Notes: generated by a model from the sequence alone, not told the origin. DNA of 64,000 nucleotides from Sphingopyxis sp. MWB1 (GCF_000763945.1 NZ_JQFJ01000002.1:2035501-2099500), one strand, 5' to 3'; counted from the stretch's first letter, positions 35,148-44,054 are shown. Made by a program: numbers and translations.

Positions 35148-35891
35148 ATGGACCGTCTTATCTATACCAGCCTCACCGGAATGCGCGGCAGCATGTCGCG
35201 TCAGACGGCGATTGCCAACAATCTGGCCAATGCCCAGACGCCGGGCTTTCGCGCCGATATGGCGGAGGCGCAGTCGCTCTGGCTCAAGGGCGGCGGCATG
35301 GGAACGCGGGCCATGGCCTCCGAAGAGGTGATCGGCGCCGACATGCGTCTCGGCACGATCACCGAAACGGGGCGCGACCTCGACGTCGCGATGCAGGGCG
35401 ATGCGCTGCTCGTGGTCCAGGCGCCCGATGGCGACGAAGCCTATACGCGGCGCGGCGATCTGCAATTATCGGCGAGCGGGCTGGTGACGACGGGCGATGG
35501 GCATCCGGTTCAGGGGATGCAGGGTCCGCTGACCTTGCCTCCCGCGGATGCCGTCAAGATCGACGCCGATGGCCGCGTCTGGATTGTGCCCGCTGGCGGT
35601 GATCCGGAAAACCCGCAGGAGGTCGACCGCATCCGCCTTGCCACTCCCGCCGGGTCGGACATCGTCAAGGGCCTCGATAATCTGTTTCGCGTCAAGGACG
35701 GCGGCATTTTGCCCGACGACCCTGAGGCGCGCCTGATTACCCGTTCGATCGAAGGATCGAATGTTTCCGCCACCACCGCGCTCGTCGAGATGATCGAGGC
35801 GAGCAAGAGCTGGGACACGCAACTTCGCCTCGTCAGCAGTGCGCGCGACATGGACAATGCCAGCGCCAATCTGATGCAGCTTCCCCGATAG
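35148..35891 (+). CDS. flgF: Flagellar proximal rod protein FlgF
   Basis: This 247-residue axial protein has N-terminus MDRLIYTSLTGMRGSMSRQTAIANNLANAQTPGFRADMAEAQSL and C-terminus SIEGSNVSATTALVEMIEASKSWDTQLRLV, both diagnostic of FlgF. It sits between flgE and flgG as expected, and GGGAGATCC precedes the ATG. Confidence 0.94.
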   Translation: MDRLIYTSLTGMRGSMSRQTAIANNLANAQTPGFRADMAEAQSLWLKGGGMGTRAMASEEVIGADMRLGTITETGRDLDVAMQGDALLVVQAPDGDEAYTRRGDLQLSASGLVTTGDGHPVQGMQGPLTLPPADAVKIDADGRVWIVPAGGDPENPQEVDRIRLATPAGSDIVKGLDNLFRVKDGGILPDDPEARLITRSIEGSNVSATTALVEMIEASKSWDTQLRLVSSARDMDNASANLMQLPR

Positions 35892-35902
35892 GAGTTTAGG
35901 AT

Positions 35903-36691
35903 ATGAGCTTCGGTGCTCTTCACGTCGCCCGCACGGGGCTTGATGCCCAGGGCTTTCGCATGCAGGTGATCGCCAACAATCTGGCGAACGTCAACACCAC
36001 GGGATTCAAGCGCGACCGCGCCAATTTCGAAACCTTGAGCTACCAGATGGTGACCCAGCCGGGCGCGCCCTCGGCAGCGGAAAACCGCTATGCCACCGGG
36101 CTTAACCTCGGCACCGGGGTCGCGCTGGCGGGGACTGCGCGCATCGACACGCAGGGGACATTTGCCGCCACCGGCAACAACCTCGACATGGCGATTGACG
36201 GGCCGGGCTATTTTCAGGTGCAAATGCCCGACGGACGCATCGGCTATACGCGCGCGGGCAATTTCGGGCGCGCCGCCGACGGCACCATCGTCACCTCCGA
36301 CGGCAAGCCGCTCGAACCGCAAATCCAGATTCCCGAAGACGCGACCAATGTGTCGATTGGCGCTGACGGCACGGTCTCGGCGAGCGTTCCGGGGCAGGCC
36401 GAGGTCGTCGAACTTGGCCGCATCGAAATCGCCCGCTTTGCCAATCCGGCGGGGCTGCAGGCGATTGGCGACAATCTGCTCGTCGAAACCGCCGCCTCCG
36501 GCCAGCCCATCGTGGGCGCAGCCGGCGAGGAAGGGCGCGGCAGCCTGCGCGGCGGCATGCTCGAAGGGTCGAACGTCAATGTCGTCGAAGAGCTTGTCGA
36601 CATGATCGAGACGCAGCGCGCCTATGAGGTCAATTCAAAGATGATCCAGGCCACTGACGAGATGATGAAAAATGCAACGCAAACGCTCTGA
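35903..36691 (+). CDS. flgG: Flagellar distal rod protein FlgG
   Basis: This 262-residue rod protein has N-terminus ALHVARTGLDAQGFRMQVIANNLANVNTTGFKRDRANFETLSYQ and C-terminus GMLEGSNVNVVEELVDMIETQRAYEVNSKMIQATDEMMKNATQTL, nearly canonical for FlgG. Its 3' end overlaps flgH by 20 nt. Confidence 0.96.
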   Translation: MSFGALHVARTGLDAQGFRMQVIANNLANVNTTGFKRDRANFETLSYQMVTQPGAPSAAENRYATGLNLGTGVALAGTARIDTQGTFAATGNNLDMAIDGPGYFQVQMPDGRIGYTRAGNFGRAADGTIVTSDGKPLEPQIQIPEDATNVSIGADGTVSASVPGQAEVVELGRIEIARFANPAGLQAIGDNLLVETAASGQPIVGAAGEEGRGSLRGGMLEGSNVNVVEELVDMIETQRAYEVNSKMIQATDEMMKNATQTL

Positions 36692-37340
36692 TCTGATCGG
36701 CCTCGGCTTGATCGCGCTCGCGCTGGTGCCTTCCGGTGCCGACGCGCGCGACAAGCCCGAGGCCGATGCGTTCGCGGCCTCCATGCCGCTTCCGCCGCCT
36801 CCGCCCCCGGCCAATGGCGCAATTTTTCAGGGCGCCTACACCCCCCTCACCTCGGGCGGGCGCGCCGGACAGATTGGCGATATTCTGACCATCCAGCTCG
36901 TCGAGCGGACGATGGCGTCGAAAAGCAACGCTGCGGGCACCCAGCGGGGCGGCAGCGTCGGGCTTTCGCCGCCGAGCACCGGACCCTTGTCGCTGTTCAA
37001 TCCCAGCGACATTGGCATGGGCGGCGACCAGCAGTTTCAGGGCAAAGGGCAGGCATCGCAGTCGAACCTGCTCGCCGGGGAAATCAGCGTCACCGTTGCC
37101 GGCGTCTATCCCAATGGCACCTTGTTCGTGCGCGGCGAAAAGCTGATCACCCTCAATCGCGGTGACGAGCGCGTCCAGATTTCAGGCATTGTCCGCCCGA
37201 TGGATATCGGCCCCGACAACCGGGTGCTTTCGACCCGCGTGGCCGATGCCCAGATCCGTTATGTCGGCAAGGGGGAAATTGCGCGCGCGAGCCGCCAGGG
37301 CTGGCTGCAGCGCTTCTTCTCCATGATCAGCCCCTTTTAA
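36672..37340 (+). CDS. flgH: L-ring protein FlgH without lipobox cysteine
   Basis: This 222-residue outer-membrane L-ring subunit is recognised by SLFNPSDIGMGGDQQFQGKGQASQSNLLAGEISVTVAGVYPNGTLFVRGEKLITLNRGDERVQISGIVRPMDIGPDNRVLSTRVADAQIRYVGKGEI. Standard FlgH is a lipoprotein with a cysteine after the signal peptide. Here the leader MQRKRSDLIGLGLIALALVPSGADA ends in an ordinary signal-peptidase-I-like ADA site, and the whole protein has no cysteine. A proline run follows. The start lies inside the end of flgG. Confidence 0.92.
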   Translation: MQRKRSDLIGLGLIALALVPSGADARDKPEADAFAASMPLPPPPPPANGAIFQGAYTPLTSGGRAGQIGDILTIQLVERTMASKSNAAGTQRGGSVGLSPPSTGPLSLFNPSDIGMGGDQQFQGKGQASQSNLLAGEISVTVAGVYPNGTLFVRGEKLITLNRGDERVQISGIVRPMDIGPDNRVLSTRVADAQIRYVGKGEIARASRQGWLQRFFSMISPF

Positions 37341-37356
37341 ACCGAAGGATATTCAC

Positions 37357-38466
37357 GTGGCCCAGCGTCCCCGTCTCTTCGCTCTCATCGCCTTGCTGAT
37401 GGCAGGCCTGTTCCTGTCCGCGCCCGCTTCGGCGGAACGGATCAAGGATATAGGGCAGTTCCAGGGCCTGCGCGCCAACCAGCTCACCGGCTATGGCATT
37501 GTCGTGGGCCTCGCTGGCACGGGCGACGACAGCCTCGATTATTCGACGCTGGGGATGAAGGGTGCGGTCTCGCGCTTTGGCCTCACCCTCCCGCCGGGGG
37601 TGAACCCGGCGCTCAAAAATGCTGCGGCGGTGATGATCACCACCGAATTGCCGCCCTTTGCCAAGCCCGGCCAGCGTCTCGACATCACTGTGTCGGCGAT
37701 CGGCAAGGCGAAAAGCCTGCGCGGCGGCACGCTCGTGCTCGCGCCGCTCTATGGCGCCGATGGACAGATTTATGCGATGGCGCAGGGCAATCTGGTGATT
37801 GGCGGGCTTGGGGTTGACGCTGCCGACGGATCGAAACTCACCGTGAATGTCCCTTCCAGCGGACGCATCGCGGGCGGCGCGACGGTCGAGCGCGCCGTCG
37901 ATACGGGTTTTACGAACCTCGACTGGCTGACTTTCAACCTGCATCAATTTGACGCGACCAATGCCAAGCGGGTGACCGACGCGATCAACGCGGCCATTCC
38001 GGGCACGGCGTCGATGATCGATGGGGCCAGCATTGCCATCCGCGCCAGCGGCAATGGCGATGACCGGATGCGGCTGATGTCGCGGATCGAAAATCTCGAT
38101 GTGCGGCGCGCGGAACCTCCGGCGAAAGTCATCGTCAATGCGCGCACCGGGACGGTCGTGATCAACGGCGCGGTGCGGGTCGGAACGGCGGCCGTGACGC
38201 ATGGCAAGCTGACCGTCTCGGTCAAGGAATCGCCGATGGTGGTGCAGCCCGCACCCTTTAGCCGCGGCCAGACCGCCATCGAAGAATCGAGCGAGATCGA
38301 AGTGACCGAAGAGGCGCGTCCGGTCTTCATGATGGAACCCAATGCGTCGCTGTCCGAACTGGTCGATTCGATCAACCGGCTCGGCGTGTCCCCCGGCGAC
38401 CTTGTCGCCATCCTCGAGGCGCTGAGCCAGGCTGGCGCGCTCACAGCAGAATTGGTGATCATATGA
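37357..38466 (+). CDS. flgI: P-ring protein FlgI
   Basis: This 369-residue periplasmic P-ring subunit has a signal peptide (to about APASA-ERIKDIGQ). It has the family sequences RANQLTGYGIVVGLAGTGDD, ALKNAAAVMITTELPPFAKPGQRLDITVSAIG, NARTGTVVINGAVRVG and PNASLSELVDSINRLGVSPGDLVAILEALSQAGALTAELVII. It overlaps flgJ by four bases. Confidence 0.97.
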   Translation: MAQRPRLFALIALLMAGLFLSAPASAERIKDIGQFQGLRANQLTGYGIVVGLAGTGDDSLDYSTLGMKGAVSRFGLTLPPGVNPALKNAAAVMITTELPPFAKPGQRLDITVSAIGKAKSLRGGTLVLAPLYGADGQIYAMAQGNLVIGGLGVDAADGSKLTVNVPSSGRIAGGATVERAVDTGFTNLDWLTFNLHQFDATNAKRVTDAINAAIPGTASMIDGASIAIRASGNGDDRMRLMSRIENLDVRRAEPPAKVIVNARTGTVVINGAVRVGTAAVTHGKLTVSVKESPMVVQPAPFSRGQTAIEESSEIEVTEEARPVFMMEPNASLSELVDSINRLGVSPGDLVAILEALSQAGALTAELVII

Positions 38467-38759
38467 GTCCCATTTCTTCTCCTTCGCTTTCATCGCCGTC
38501 CCCTGCCGCTTCGGGCGGGGGGGATGACGGGCTTCGCAAAGCTGCCGAGGCTTTTGAGGCGGTGATCCTGCGCCAGTTGATGGCGTCGATGCGGCAGGCC
38601 AAGCTTGGCGACGACATCATGGGGTCGAGCGCGACCGATAATTTCCGCGAAATGGCCGACGCGCGCACTGCCGACAGCATGGCGAGCCTTCGCCAGTTCG
38701 GCATTGCCGACATGGTCGAACGCCAGTTTCGCGGGCTTGCCAATGGAGCCGGACAGTGA
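38463..38759 (+). CDS. flgJ: Rod-binding protein FlgJ, N-terminal domain only
   Basis: This 98-residue protein corresponds to the rod-cap half of FlgJ (LRKAAEAFEAVILRQLMASMRQAKLGDDIMGSSATDNFREMADARTADSMASLRQFGIADMVERQF). The C-terminal muramidase domain of enteric FlgJ is absent; a separate transglycosylase is encoded at 30728-31561. It overlaps flgI (ATGA) and flgK (GTGA). Confidence 0.9.
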   Translation: MSPISSPSLSSPSPAASGGGDDGLRKAAEAFEAVILRQLMASMRQAKLGDDIMGSSATDNFREMADARTADSMASLRQFGIADMVERQFRGLANGAGQ

Positions 38760-40081
38760 GCGACCTTCTGAGCATTGGCGCGAGCGGGCTTCGCGCCTAT
38801 TCGCGAGCCTTGTCGACGATTGGCGATAATATCGCCAATGCCCAGACCCCGGGCTATGCCCGCCGCTCGCTGGAATTGCATCAGGCGCAGGCGGGCAGCA
38901 ATATGATGCTCTATCGCGGCGCGGTAAATCCCGGCGGCGTCGATATTTCGGGCATCAGCCGTTCGGTCGATGCCTGGCTGATCGAGGATTCGCGCATTTC
39001 GGGAAGCGATGCGGAACGTTCTGCGACGCGGCTTGCCTGGCTTGAACGGGTGGAGGGCGCGCTCAGCAACGAAACCAACGGGATTTCGACCGCGCTCACC
39101 AAATTATATACCACCGCCGACCAGCTGACCGCCGACCCCAACAACCAGACGCTGCGCGCACAGTTTCTGCAGGCGGTCGATGATGTCGCCTCGGGCTTTC
39201 GCACGGCGGCGGGGCGCTTGTCGGACATGGCGCAGGGGGTCGAAGCTTCGGCCGCTGCCGTCACCGATGCCTTCAACACCGACCTTGCCGCGCTGGAGGA
39301 AATCAACATCGGCCTGCGCAAGGCGCGGCCCGGCTCGACCAATCAGGCTAGCCTGCTCGACGAGCGCGACCGGCTGATCGACAAATTATCGGCGGCGGCG
39401 GGGGTCACAGCCAGCTTCGATGATCGCGGCACGGTAACGCTGCGCGCTTCGGCCTCCGGCGATCTTCTGGTGGGCGGAGGCACCGTCAACCCGATTGCCG
39501 TCTCGGCGGCGGCCGATGGCCGCCTTTCCTATACAATTGGCGGCGCGCCGATTCCCATTGCCACCGGTGCGCTCGCCGGCCTGTCGCAAGCCGCCGACCA
39601 TGTCGCCGACCAGCGGGCGGCGCTCGACACGATGGCAAGCGACTTTGCCACTCAGCTCAACGCCGCGCACCAGGCCGGTTTCGACAAGGCTGGCAATCCA
39701 GGTGTCGCGCTTTTCTCGGGTGCGAGCGCCGCCACGCTTACGGCCAATGCGCTGAACCCCGATCAGGTCGCTGTCGCCGATGGCGGCAGCAGCAATGGCA
39801 ATATGCTCGCCTTTGCCGCCATGCGCGGGGCAGGCGGGCCGGAGGATCGCTGGTCGGGCCATCTGGCGACGCAGGCGCAGGCGACCGCTTCGGCGCGCGC
39901 GCAGGACGCCGCCGCGAACACCCGCGCCGATGCCGCTTATGCGGCGCGCAGCGCGGTCAGCGAGGTCGATATCGACCGCGAAGCGGCCGATCTGTTGCGC
40001 TTCCAGCAGGCCTATTCCGCTGCCGCCCGGACCATTCAGGTCGCGCGCGAAACCATGCAGACTTTGCTGAACTCGCTCTAG
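38756..40081 (+). CDS. flgK: Hook-filament junction protein FlgK
   Basis: This 441-residue hook-associated protein 1 has N-terminus SDLLSIGASGLRAYSRALSTIGDNIANAQTPGYARRSLELHQA and C-terminus SAVSEVDIDREAADLLRFQQAYSAAARTIQVARETMQTLLNSL. The start is GTG at 38756, overlapping the flgJ stop, with GGAG 8 nt upstream. Length is at the short end for FlgK. Confidence 0.94.
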   Translation: MSDLLSIGASGLRAYSRALSTIGDNIANAQTPGYARRSLELHQAQAGSNMMLYRGAVNPGGVDISGISRSVDAWLIEDSRISGSDAERSATRLAWLERVEGALSNETNGISTALTKLYTTADQLTADPNNQTLRAQFLQAVDDVASGFRTAAGRLSDMAQGVEASAAAVTDAFNTDLAALEEINIGLRKARPGSTNQASLLDERDRLIDKLSAAAGVTASFDDRGTVTLRASASGDLLVGGGTVNPIAVSAAADGRLSYTIGGAPIPIATGALAGLSQAADHVADQRAALDTMASDFATQLNAAHQAGFDKAGNPGVALFSGASAATLTANALNPDQVAVADGGSSNGNMLAFAAMRGAGGPEDRWSGHLATQAQATASARAQDAAANTRADAAYAARSAVSEVDIDREAADLLRFQQAYSAAARTIQVARETMQTLLNSL

Positions 40082-40094
40082 AAGGACGCCGACG

Positions 40095-40925
40095 ATGATT
40101 AACGCCGTAGGCAATCGCATGACCCGCGAAATTGCGCGCCAGCAAAAGCTGGCGGAGCAGCTTGAACGCACCCAGATCCAGATTTCGACGGGCAAACAGC
40201 TTCAGCGCATGTCCGACGATGCCGTGGCCGCGCGGCGGATTTCGACGATCGGCAAGACGCAGGCGAGCATGGACAGCTGGGCGACCAATATCGCCTCGGC
40301 CCAGGCGCAGGTGTCGCAGGCCGATGGCGTGCTGAAATCGGCGAGCAATCTCCTCAGCCGCGCGCACGAACTGACCCTCTCGGCGGTCAGCGATTCGATG
40401 AATCCGGCGGACCGCGCGGCGATTGCCACCGAACTCAATGCCATTGCCGACGAACTCGATGGCCTGGCCGCCACCCGCGATTCGAATGGCGACCCACTGT
40501 TCGCTGCCGGAACCGCGCGTGTCATTCGGTTTGATTCGGATGTCAGCTTTGCGCCCGTTCCTTCGGCCGCCGATGTTTTCGTTATCGGTGGGAACAGTCT
40601 TTCGACGAGCCTGCGCGACGCGGCCACCGCGGTCGCGGCCAGTGACAAGGCGGGAATGAACGCCAGCCTGACCACCTTGGATGCAGGCATCGCGCATATC
40701 GCGAACCGCAACGCCACGGTCGGCCTCTCGGCCGGGCGGCTCGACCGGATCGAGGACAGTCTGGCGACGCGGGGCATTGCGATTGCCGATGAACGCTCGA
40801 CGCTGGAGGATACCGATCTTTCCATCGCCATCGCCCAGCTCAACGCCCAGGATCTGACGCTCAGCGCCGCCCAGGCGGCCTTTGCGAAGATCAATCGTCA
40901 GACCTTGCTCGATATTTTGCGCTGA
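40095..40925 (+). CDS. flgL: Hook-filament junction protein FlgL
   Basis: This 276-residue hook-associated protein 3 has a flagellin-like N-terminus (MTREIARQQKLAEQLERTQIQISTGKQLQRMSDDAVAARRI) and C-terminus (RSTLEDTDLSIAIAQLNAQDLTLSAAQAAFAKINRQTLLDIL). It is the last gene of the flg operon. No terminator hairpin is evident after it. Confidence 0.93.
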   Translation: MINAVGNRMTREIARQQKLAEQLERTQIQISTGKQLQRMSDDAVAARRISTIGKTQASMDSWATNIASAQAQVSQADGVLKSASNLLSRAHELTLSAVSDSMNPADRAAIATELNAIADELDGLAATRDSNGDPLFAAGTARVIRFDSDVSFAPVPSAADVFVIGGNSLSTSLRDAATAVAASDKAGMNASLTTLDAGIAHIANRNATVGLSAGRLDRIEDSLATRGIAIADERSTLEDTDLSIAIAQLNAQDLTLSAAQAAFAKINRQTLLDILR

Positions 40926-40929
40926 CGCC

Positions 40930-40957
40930 CTCAATAATCCGGCGCTGCTGCCGTTAC
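40930..40957 (+). promoter_or_regulatory. Sigma-28 (FliA) promoter of motAB
   Basis: CTCAATA, 13 nt, then GCCGTTAC. The -10 part matches the fliC, fliD and flgM copies, the -35 part matches in 5 of 7 bases, and the spacing is identical. It lies 60 nt before the motA ATG. Confidence 0.68.
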
Positions 40958-41017
40958 AGATAAAGACGTCCCTGTTTGGACGGGCTTCGCAAGGGGCCCG
41001 AATGGAGTTGCCCGCGC

Positions 41018-41881
41018 ATGTTTCCCGCTATCGGCATTGTCGTTTTGCTGTTGCTGGTCTTTGGTGGCTTTGCGCTGTCGGGAGGAAATCTCGCGCCCGT
41101 CATGCATGCCTTGCCGCACGAGATGCTGATCATCGGCGGAGCGGCGGCGGGATCGCTGATCATCGGCAACTCGGGCCGCGACCTGAAAGCGCTGGGACGC
41201 GGGCTCGGCAAAGTGTTCAAGGGACCGCAATATCAAAAGCAGGATTATCTCGACGTTATCCTGCTCGTCTCCACCCTCATGAAGATGATGCGGACCGAAG
41301 GACCGGTCGCGGTCGAACCGCACATCGAAGATCCGCAAAACTCCACGCTGTTTCAGCAATATCCCAAGCTTTTGAAGGATGACACGCTCATCCACCTCAT
41401 CTGCGACACGCTGCGCCTTGTCGTCGTCTCCTCGGGCACGCTTGAGCCCCATGCGGTCGAGGAGGTGATGGATAATGCGGTGAAAAGCCATCATCATCAT
41501 GCGATCAAACCCGCCGAAGGCTTGCAGAGCCTCGCCGATGCTTTGCCCGCGCTGGGCATTGTCGCTGCGGTTCTGGGCGTGGTGAAAACCATGGGCTCGA
41601 TCGACAAGCCCCCCGAAGTGCTGGGCGGCATGATCGGTTCGGCGCTGGTCGGCACTTTCCTTGGCGTCCTGCTCGCTTATGGTCTTGTCGGCCCCTTCGC
41701 GACCCGCGCCAAGACGGTGATCGAGGCGGACGCGGCCATTTATCATACGGTGAAACAGCTCATCATCGCCTCGCTTCACGGTCACCCGCAGCCCTTGGTG
41801 ATCGAGGCGGCGCGGTCTGGCGTCGAACATGCCAACCAGCCGAGCTTTGCCGAAGTGTTTGACGGAATGCGGGGCCGCTGA
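41018..41881 (+). CDS. motA: Flagellar motor stator protein MotA
   Basis: This 287-residue stator subunit has four membrane helices. The conserved cytoplasmic loop and helices 3-4 read GLQSLADALPALGIVAAVLGVVKTMGSIDKPPEVLGGMIGSALVGTFLGVLLAYGLVGPFA, containing the conserved prolines. The histidine-rich SHHHHAIKP precedes the conserved loop. The ATG at 41018 begins the first hydrophobic helix; an upstream in-frame start at 40976 would add 14 polar residues. It overlaps motB by one base (TGATG). Confidence 0.95.
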   Translation: MFPAIGIVVLLLLVFGGFALSGGNLAPVMHALPHEMLIIGGAAAGSLIIGNSGRDLKALGRGLGKVFKGPQYQKQDYLDVILLVSTLMKMMRTEGPVAVEPHIEDPQNSTLFQQYPKLLKDDTLIHLICDTLRLVVVSSGTLEPHAVEEVMDNAVKSHHHHAIKPAEGLQSLADALPALGIVAAVLGVVKTMGSIDKPPEVLGGMIGSALVGTFLGVLLAYGLVGPFATRAKTVIEADAAIYHTVKQLIIASLHGHPQPLVIEAARSGVEHANQPSFAEVFDGMRGR

Positions 41882-42747
41882 TGGCGGCGCGTCCCAACAC
41901 CCCGCCGCGCCCGATCATCGTCAAAAAGGTGATCGAGGGCGGGCATGGCGGCCACCATGGCGGCGCGTGGAAGGTTGCCTATGCCGACTTCGTGACGGCG
42001 ATGATGGCCTTCTTCTTGCTGATGTGGCTGCTTGGCGCCACGACCGAAAAGCAGAGGAAGGCGCTCGCCGATTATTTCGCGCCGACCATCGTGCAGACCA
42101 AACAGGATTCGGCGGGTTCGAAGGGGCTGTTCGGCGGCGAATCTCTTGTGTCGGTCGACAAATATCCGCACCGCCAGGGGCAAACGGGCACACGCACCAT
42201 GACCATCCCGCGCGACGCCACGGGCGGCCCGCGCGAAGCCTCGGGGCGCGAGCGGGAGAATGAACGGCGCCGCTTCCAGCTTCTCGCCCAGTCGCTCAAC
42301 GAAAAGCTTTTGTCCAAATCCGAACTCAAGCGGCTCGCACGCAACCTGCGCTTCACCGAAACGATGGAAGGGCTAAGGATCGATGTCGTCGATGACGCCG
42401 ACCTTTCGATGTTCCAGCTTGGTACCAGCGAGCTGACGCCGGCCGGCGCGCGCCTGTTCAGCGAGATCGCCACGGTGGTGGCGGCGGTGCCGAACCAGCT
42501 CATGATCCGCGGCCATACCGATTCGGCGCCCTGGTCGGCGGGGTCGGGCACGAATAATTGGCGACTGTCGGTCGACCGCGCCGAAGTGACGCGCAATTAT
42601 CTGGAGTATCGCGGCATCGGGACCGAGCGTTTTCAGCGAATCGAAGGGGTCGCGGATCGCGAACCCCATATCCCGTCCGACCGCCTTGATCCGCGCAACC
42701 GCCGTATTTCCATCACTTTGGGCTGGCGATTGGCGGGGGATAATTAG
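41881..42747 (+). CDS. motB: Flagellar motor stator protein MotB
   Basis: This 288-residue stator subunit has one membrane helix near the N-terminus, with the proton-accepting aspartate in YADFVTAMMAFFLLMWLLG. The plug/linker and an OmpA-like peptidoglycan-binding domain (LMIRGHTDSAPWSAGSGTNNWRLSVDRAEVTRNYL, PSDRLDPRNRRISITLGW) follow. The presence of this aspartate, as in proton-driven stators, suggests proton rather than sodium coupling; that is inference. Confidence 0.95.
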   Translation: MAARPNTPPRPIIVKKVIEGGHGGHHGGAWKVAYADFVTAMMAFFLLMWLLGATTEKQRKALADYFAPTIVQTKQDSAGSKGLFGGESLVSVDKYPHRQGQTGTRTMTIPRDATGGPREASGRERENERRRFQLLAQSLNEKLLSKSELKRLARNLRFTETMEGLRIDVVDDADLSMFQLGTSELTPAGARLFSEIATVVAAVPNQLMIRGHTDSAPWSAGSGTNNWRLSVDRAEVTRNYLEYRGIGTERFQRIEGVADREPHIPSDRLDPRNRRISITLGWRLAGDN

Positions 42748-42771
42748 TGCCAGTTTGGCTGCATCAACTCT

Positions 42772-42789
42772 GTTAACCGCATGGTTAAC
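42772..42789. promoter_or_regulatory. GTTAACC-GCAT-GGTTAAC palindrome upstream of the sigma-54 activator (CtrA-like)
   Basis: This is a perfect 7-bp inverted repeat with a 4-nt centre. It contains the CtrA half-site TTAACCAT on the minus strand (42781-42788) and two TTAA boxes 8 nt apart; the Caulobacter CtrA box has 7. It lies about 140 nt before the activator gene. No sigma-54 or sigma-28 box is seen here, so this is the candidate entry point of the cascade. Confidence 0.5.
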
Positions 42790-42929
42790 CCCAATCTGCT
42801 GCCAAAATGGCGATAAAATCATGATTTGAAGGGGTTGAGAGCCCTTGGATAATCTTTTGTTTACCATTTTCGTCAATTTCTCTCTCCCGAGGGAAGCGCC
42901 CGTCTGCGGCGCGGTGGAGATTGAAGACG

Positions 42930-44054
42930 ATGACTGCGGGGAAGAATAATCAGGATCTGGCGCTCGAAGCGCTCATCATCGGCAGCAGCCCGGCGACAAG
43001 CCATCTGCGCGAGATGATTCGCCGGGTGGCGCGCTCCAATGCGTCGGTCATGCTCTGCGGCCCGTCGGGGTCGGGCAAGGAGCTGGTCGCGCGGGCCATT
43101 CACGATATGGGCGCGCGGGCTGAAAAGCCTTTTGCTGCCATCAACTGCGGTGCCATTCCCGCCGAACTGATCGAATCCGAATTATTCGGGCACGAAAAAG
43201 GCTCCTTCACCGGCGCCACCTCGCGTCGCCTCGGCCATTTCGAAGCGAGCGAAGGCGGCACCATCTTTCTCGACGAAATTGGCGACATGCGCTTCGACAT
43301 GCAGGTCAAGCTGCTCCGCGTGCTCGAAGAGCGGACGATCGTTCGCGTCGGCAGCAGCGAGGTTCGCAATGTCGACGTGCGCGTCATTTCGGCCACCCAT
43401 CAGGATCTGGGCGCCGCCATCGCCGATGGCCGCTTTCGCGAGGATCTTTTCTTCCGCCTCGGCGTCGTCGTGCTGCAGGTGCCGAGCCTCGCCAGCCGGG
43501 TCGAGGATATTCCGGCGCTGATCCGTCATTTCCAGCGCAAGATGCCGGCGTCGGCCAAATGCCAGTTTGACCAGGGCGCGCTGTCGGTGCTGATGCAGCA
43601 TCGCTGGCCCGGCAATGTCCGCGAACTGCGCAATTTCGTCGAACGGGCGAGCGTTCTTTACGGCGGCGAAACGCTGGGCGCGGAGGAAGTGGCTTTGCTG
43701 CTCAATCCCACGGCGCAATTCACGCTGCCGCTTGAAGCTGCTTCGGCGAGGACGGCCAATGAGGCGGCCTATGCCCTCGATACCGAGGCTGATGCGGATG
43801 CGGAGGCTGATGTCGATATGGCCGCAGAGGCTGCAGAGGCTCCCGTTCCGGTTGCCAAGGCGCCCACGCCTGCACCCGGTCGCCCCATCGACCTGAAGCG
43901 CGAGATAGAGAATATCGAGCTGGAGCAGATCCACGTCGCGCTCGAACTCGCCGATGGCATTATTTCAGAGGCTGCGCGTCTGTTGACCTTGAAGCGCACG
44001 ACCCTGATCGAGAAAATGCGCAAATATGGTGTGCAACAGGCGCAGGCCGCCTGA
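42930..44054 (+). CDS. Flagellar sigma-54-dependent activator (FleQ/FlbD-like)
   Basis: This 374-residue enhancer-binding protein begins almost directly with the AAA+ domain: Walker A GPSGSGKE, the sigma-54-contact loop as GSFTGA (usual GAFTGA), Walker B GGTIFLDEIGDM, and arginine finger region REDLFFRLGVVVLQVP. It ends in a Fis-type HTH (EQIHVALELADGIISEAARLLTLKRTTLIEKMRKYG). No receiver or FleQ N-terminal domain is present. A linker of about 60 residues is rich in Ala, Asp, Glu and Pro, from a degenerate DNA repeat. The ATG at 42930 has GGAG upstream; a TTG lies three codons earlier. It probably drives the four sigma-54 promoters of the cluster. Confidence 0.9.
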   Translation: MTAGKNNQDLALEALIIGSSPATSHLREMIRRVARSNASVMLCGPSGSGKELVARAIHDMGARAEKPFAAINCGAIPAELIESELFGHEKGSFTGATSRRLGHFEASEGGTIFLDEIGDMRFDMQVKLLRVLEERTIVRVGSSEVRNVDVRVISATHQDLGAAIADGRFREDLFFRLGVVVLQVPSLASRVEDIPALIRHFQRKMPASAKCQFDQGALSVLMQHRWPGNVRELRNFVERASVLYGGETLGAEEVALLLNPTAQFTLPLEAASARTANEAAYALDTEADADAEADVDMAAEAAEAPVPVAKAPTPAPGRPIDLKREIENIELEQIHVALELADGIISEAARLLTLKRTTLIEKMRKYGVQQAQAA

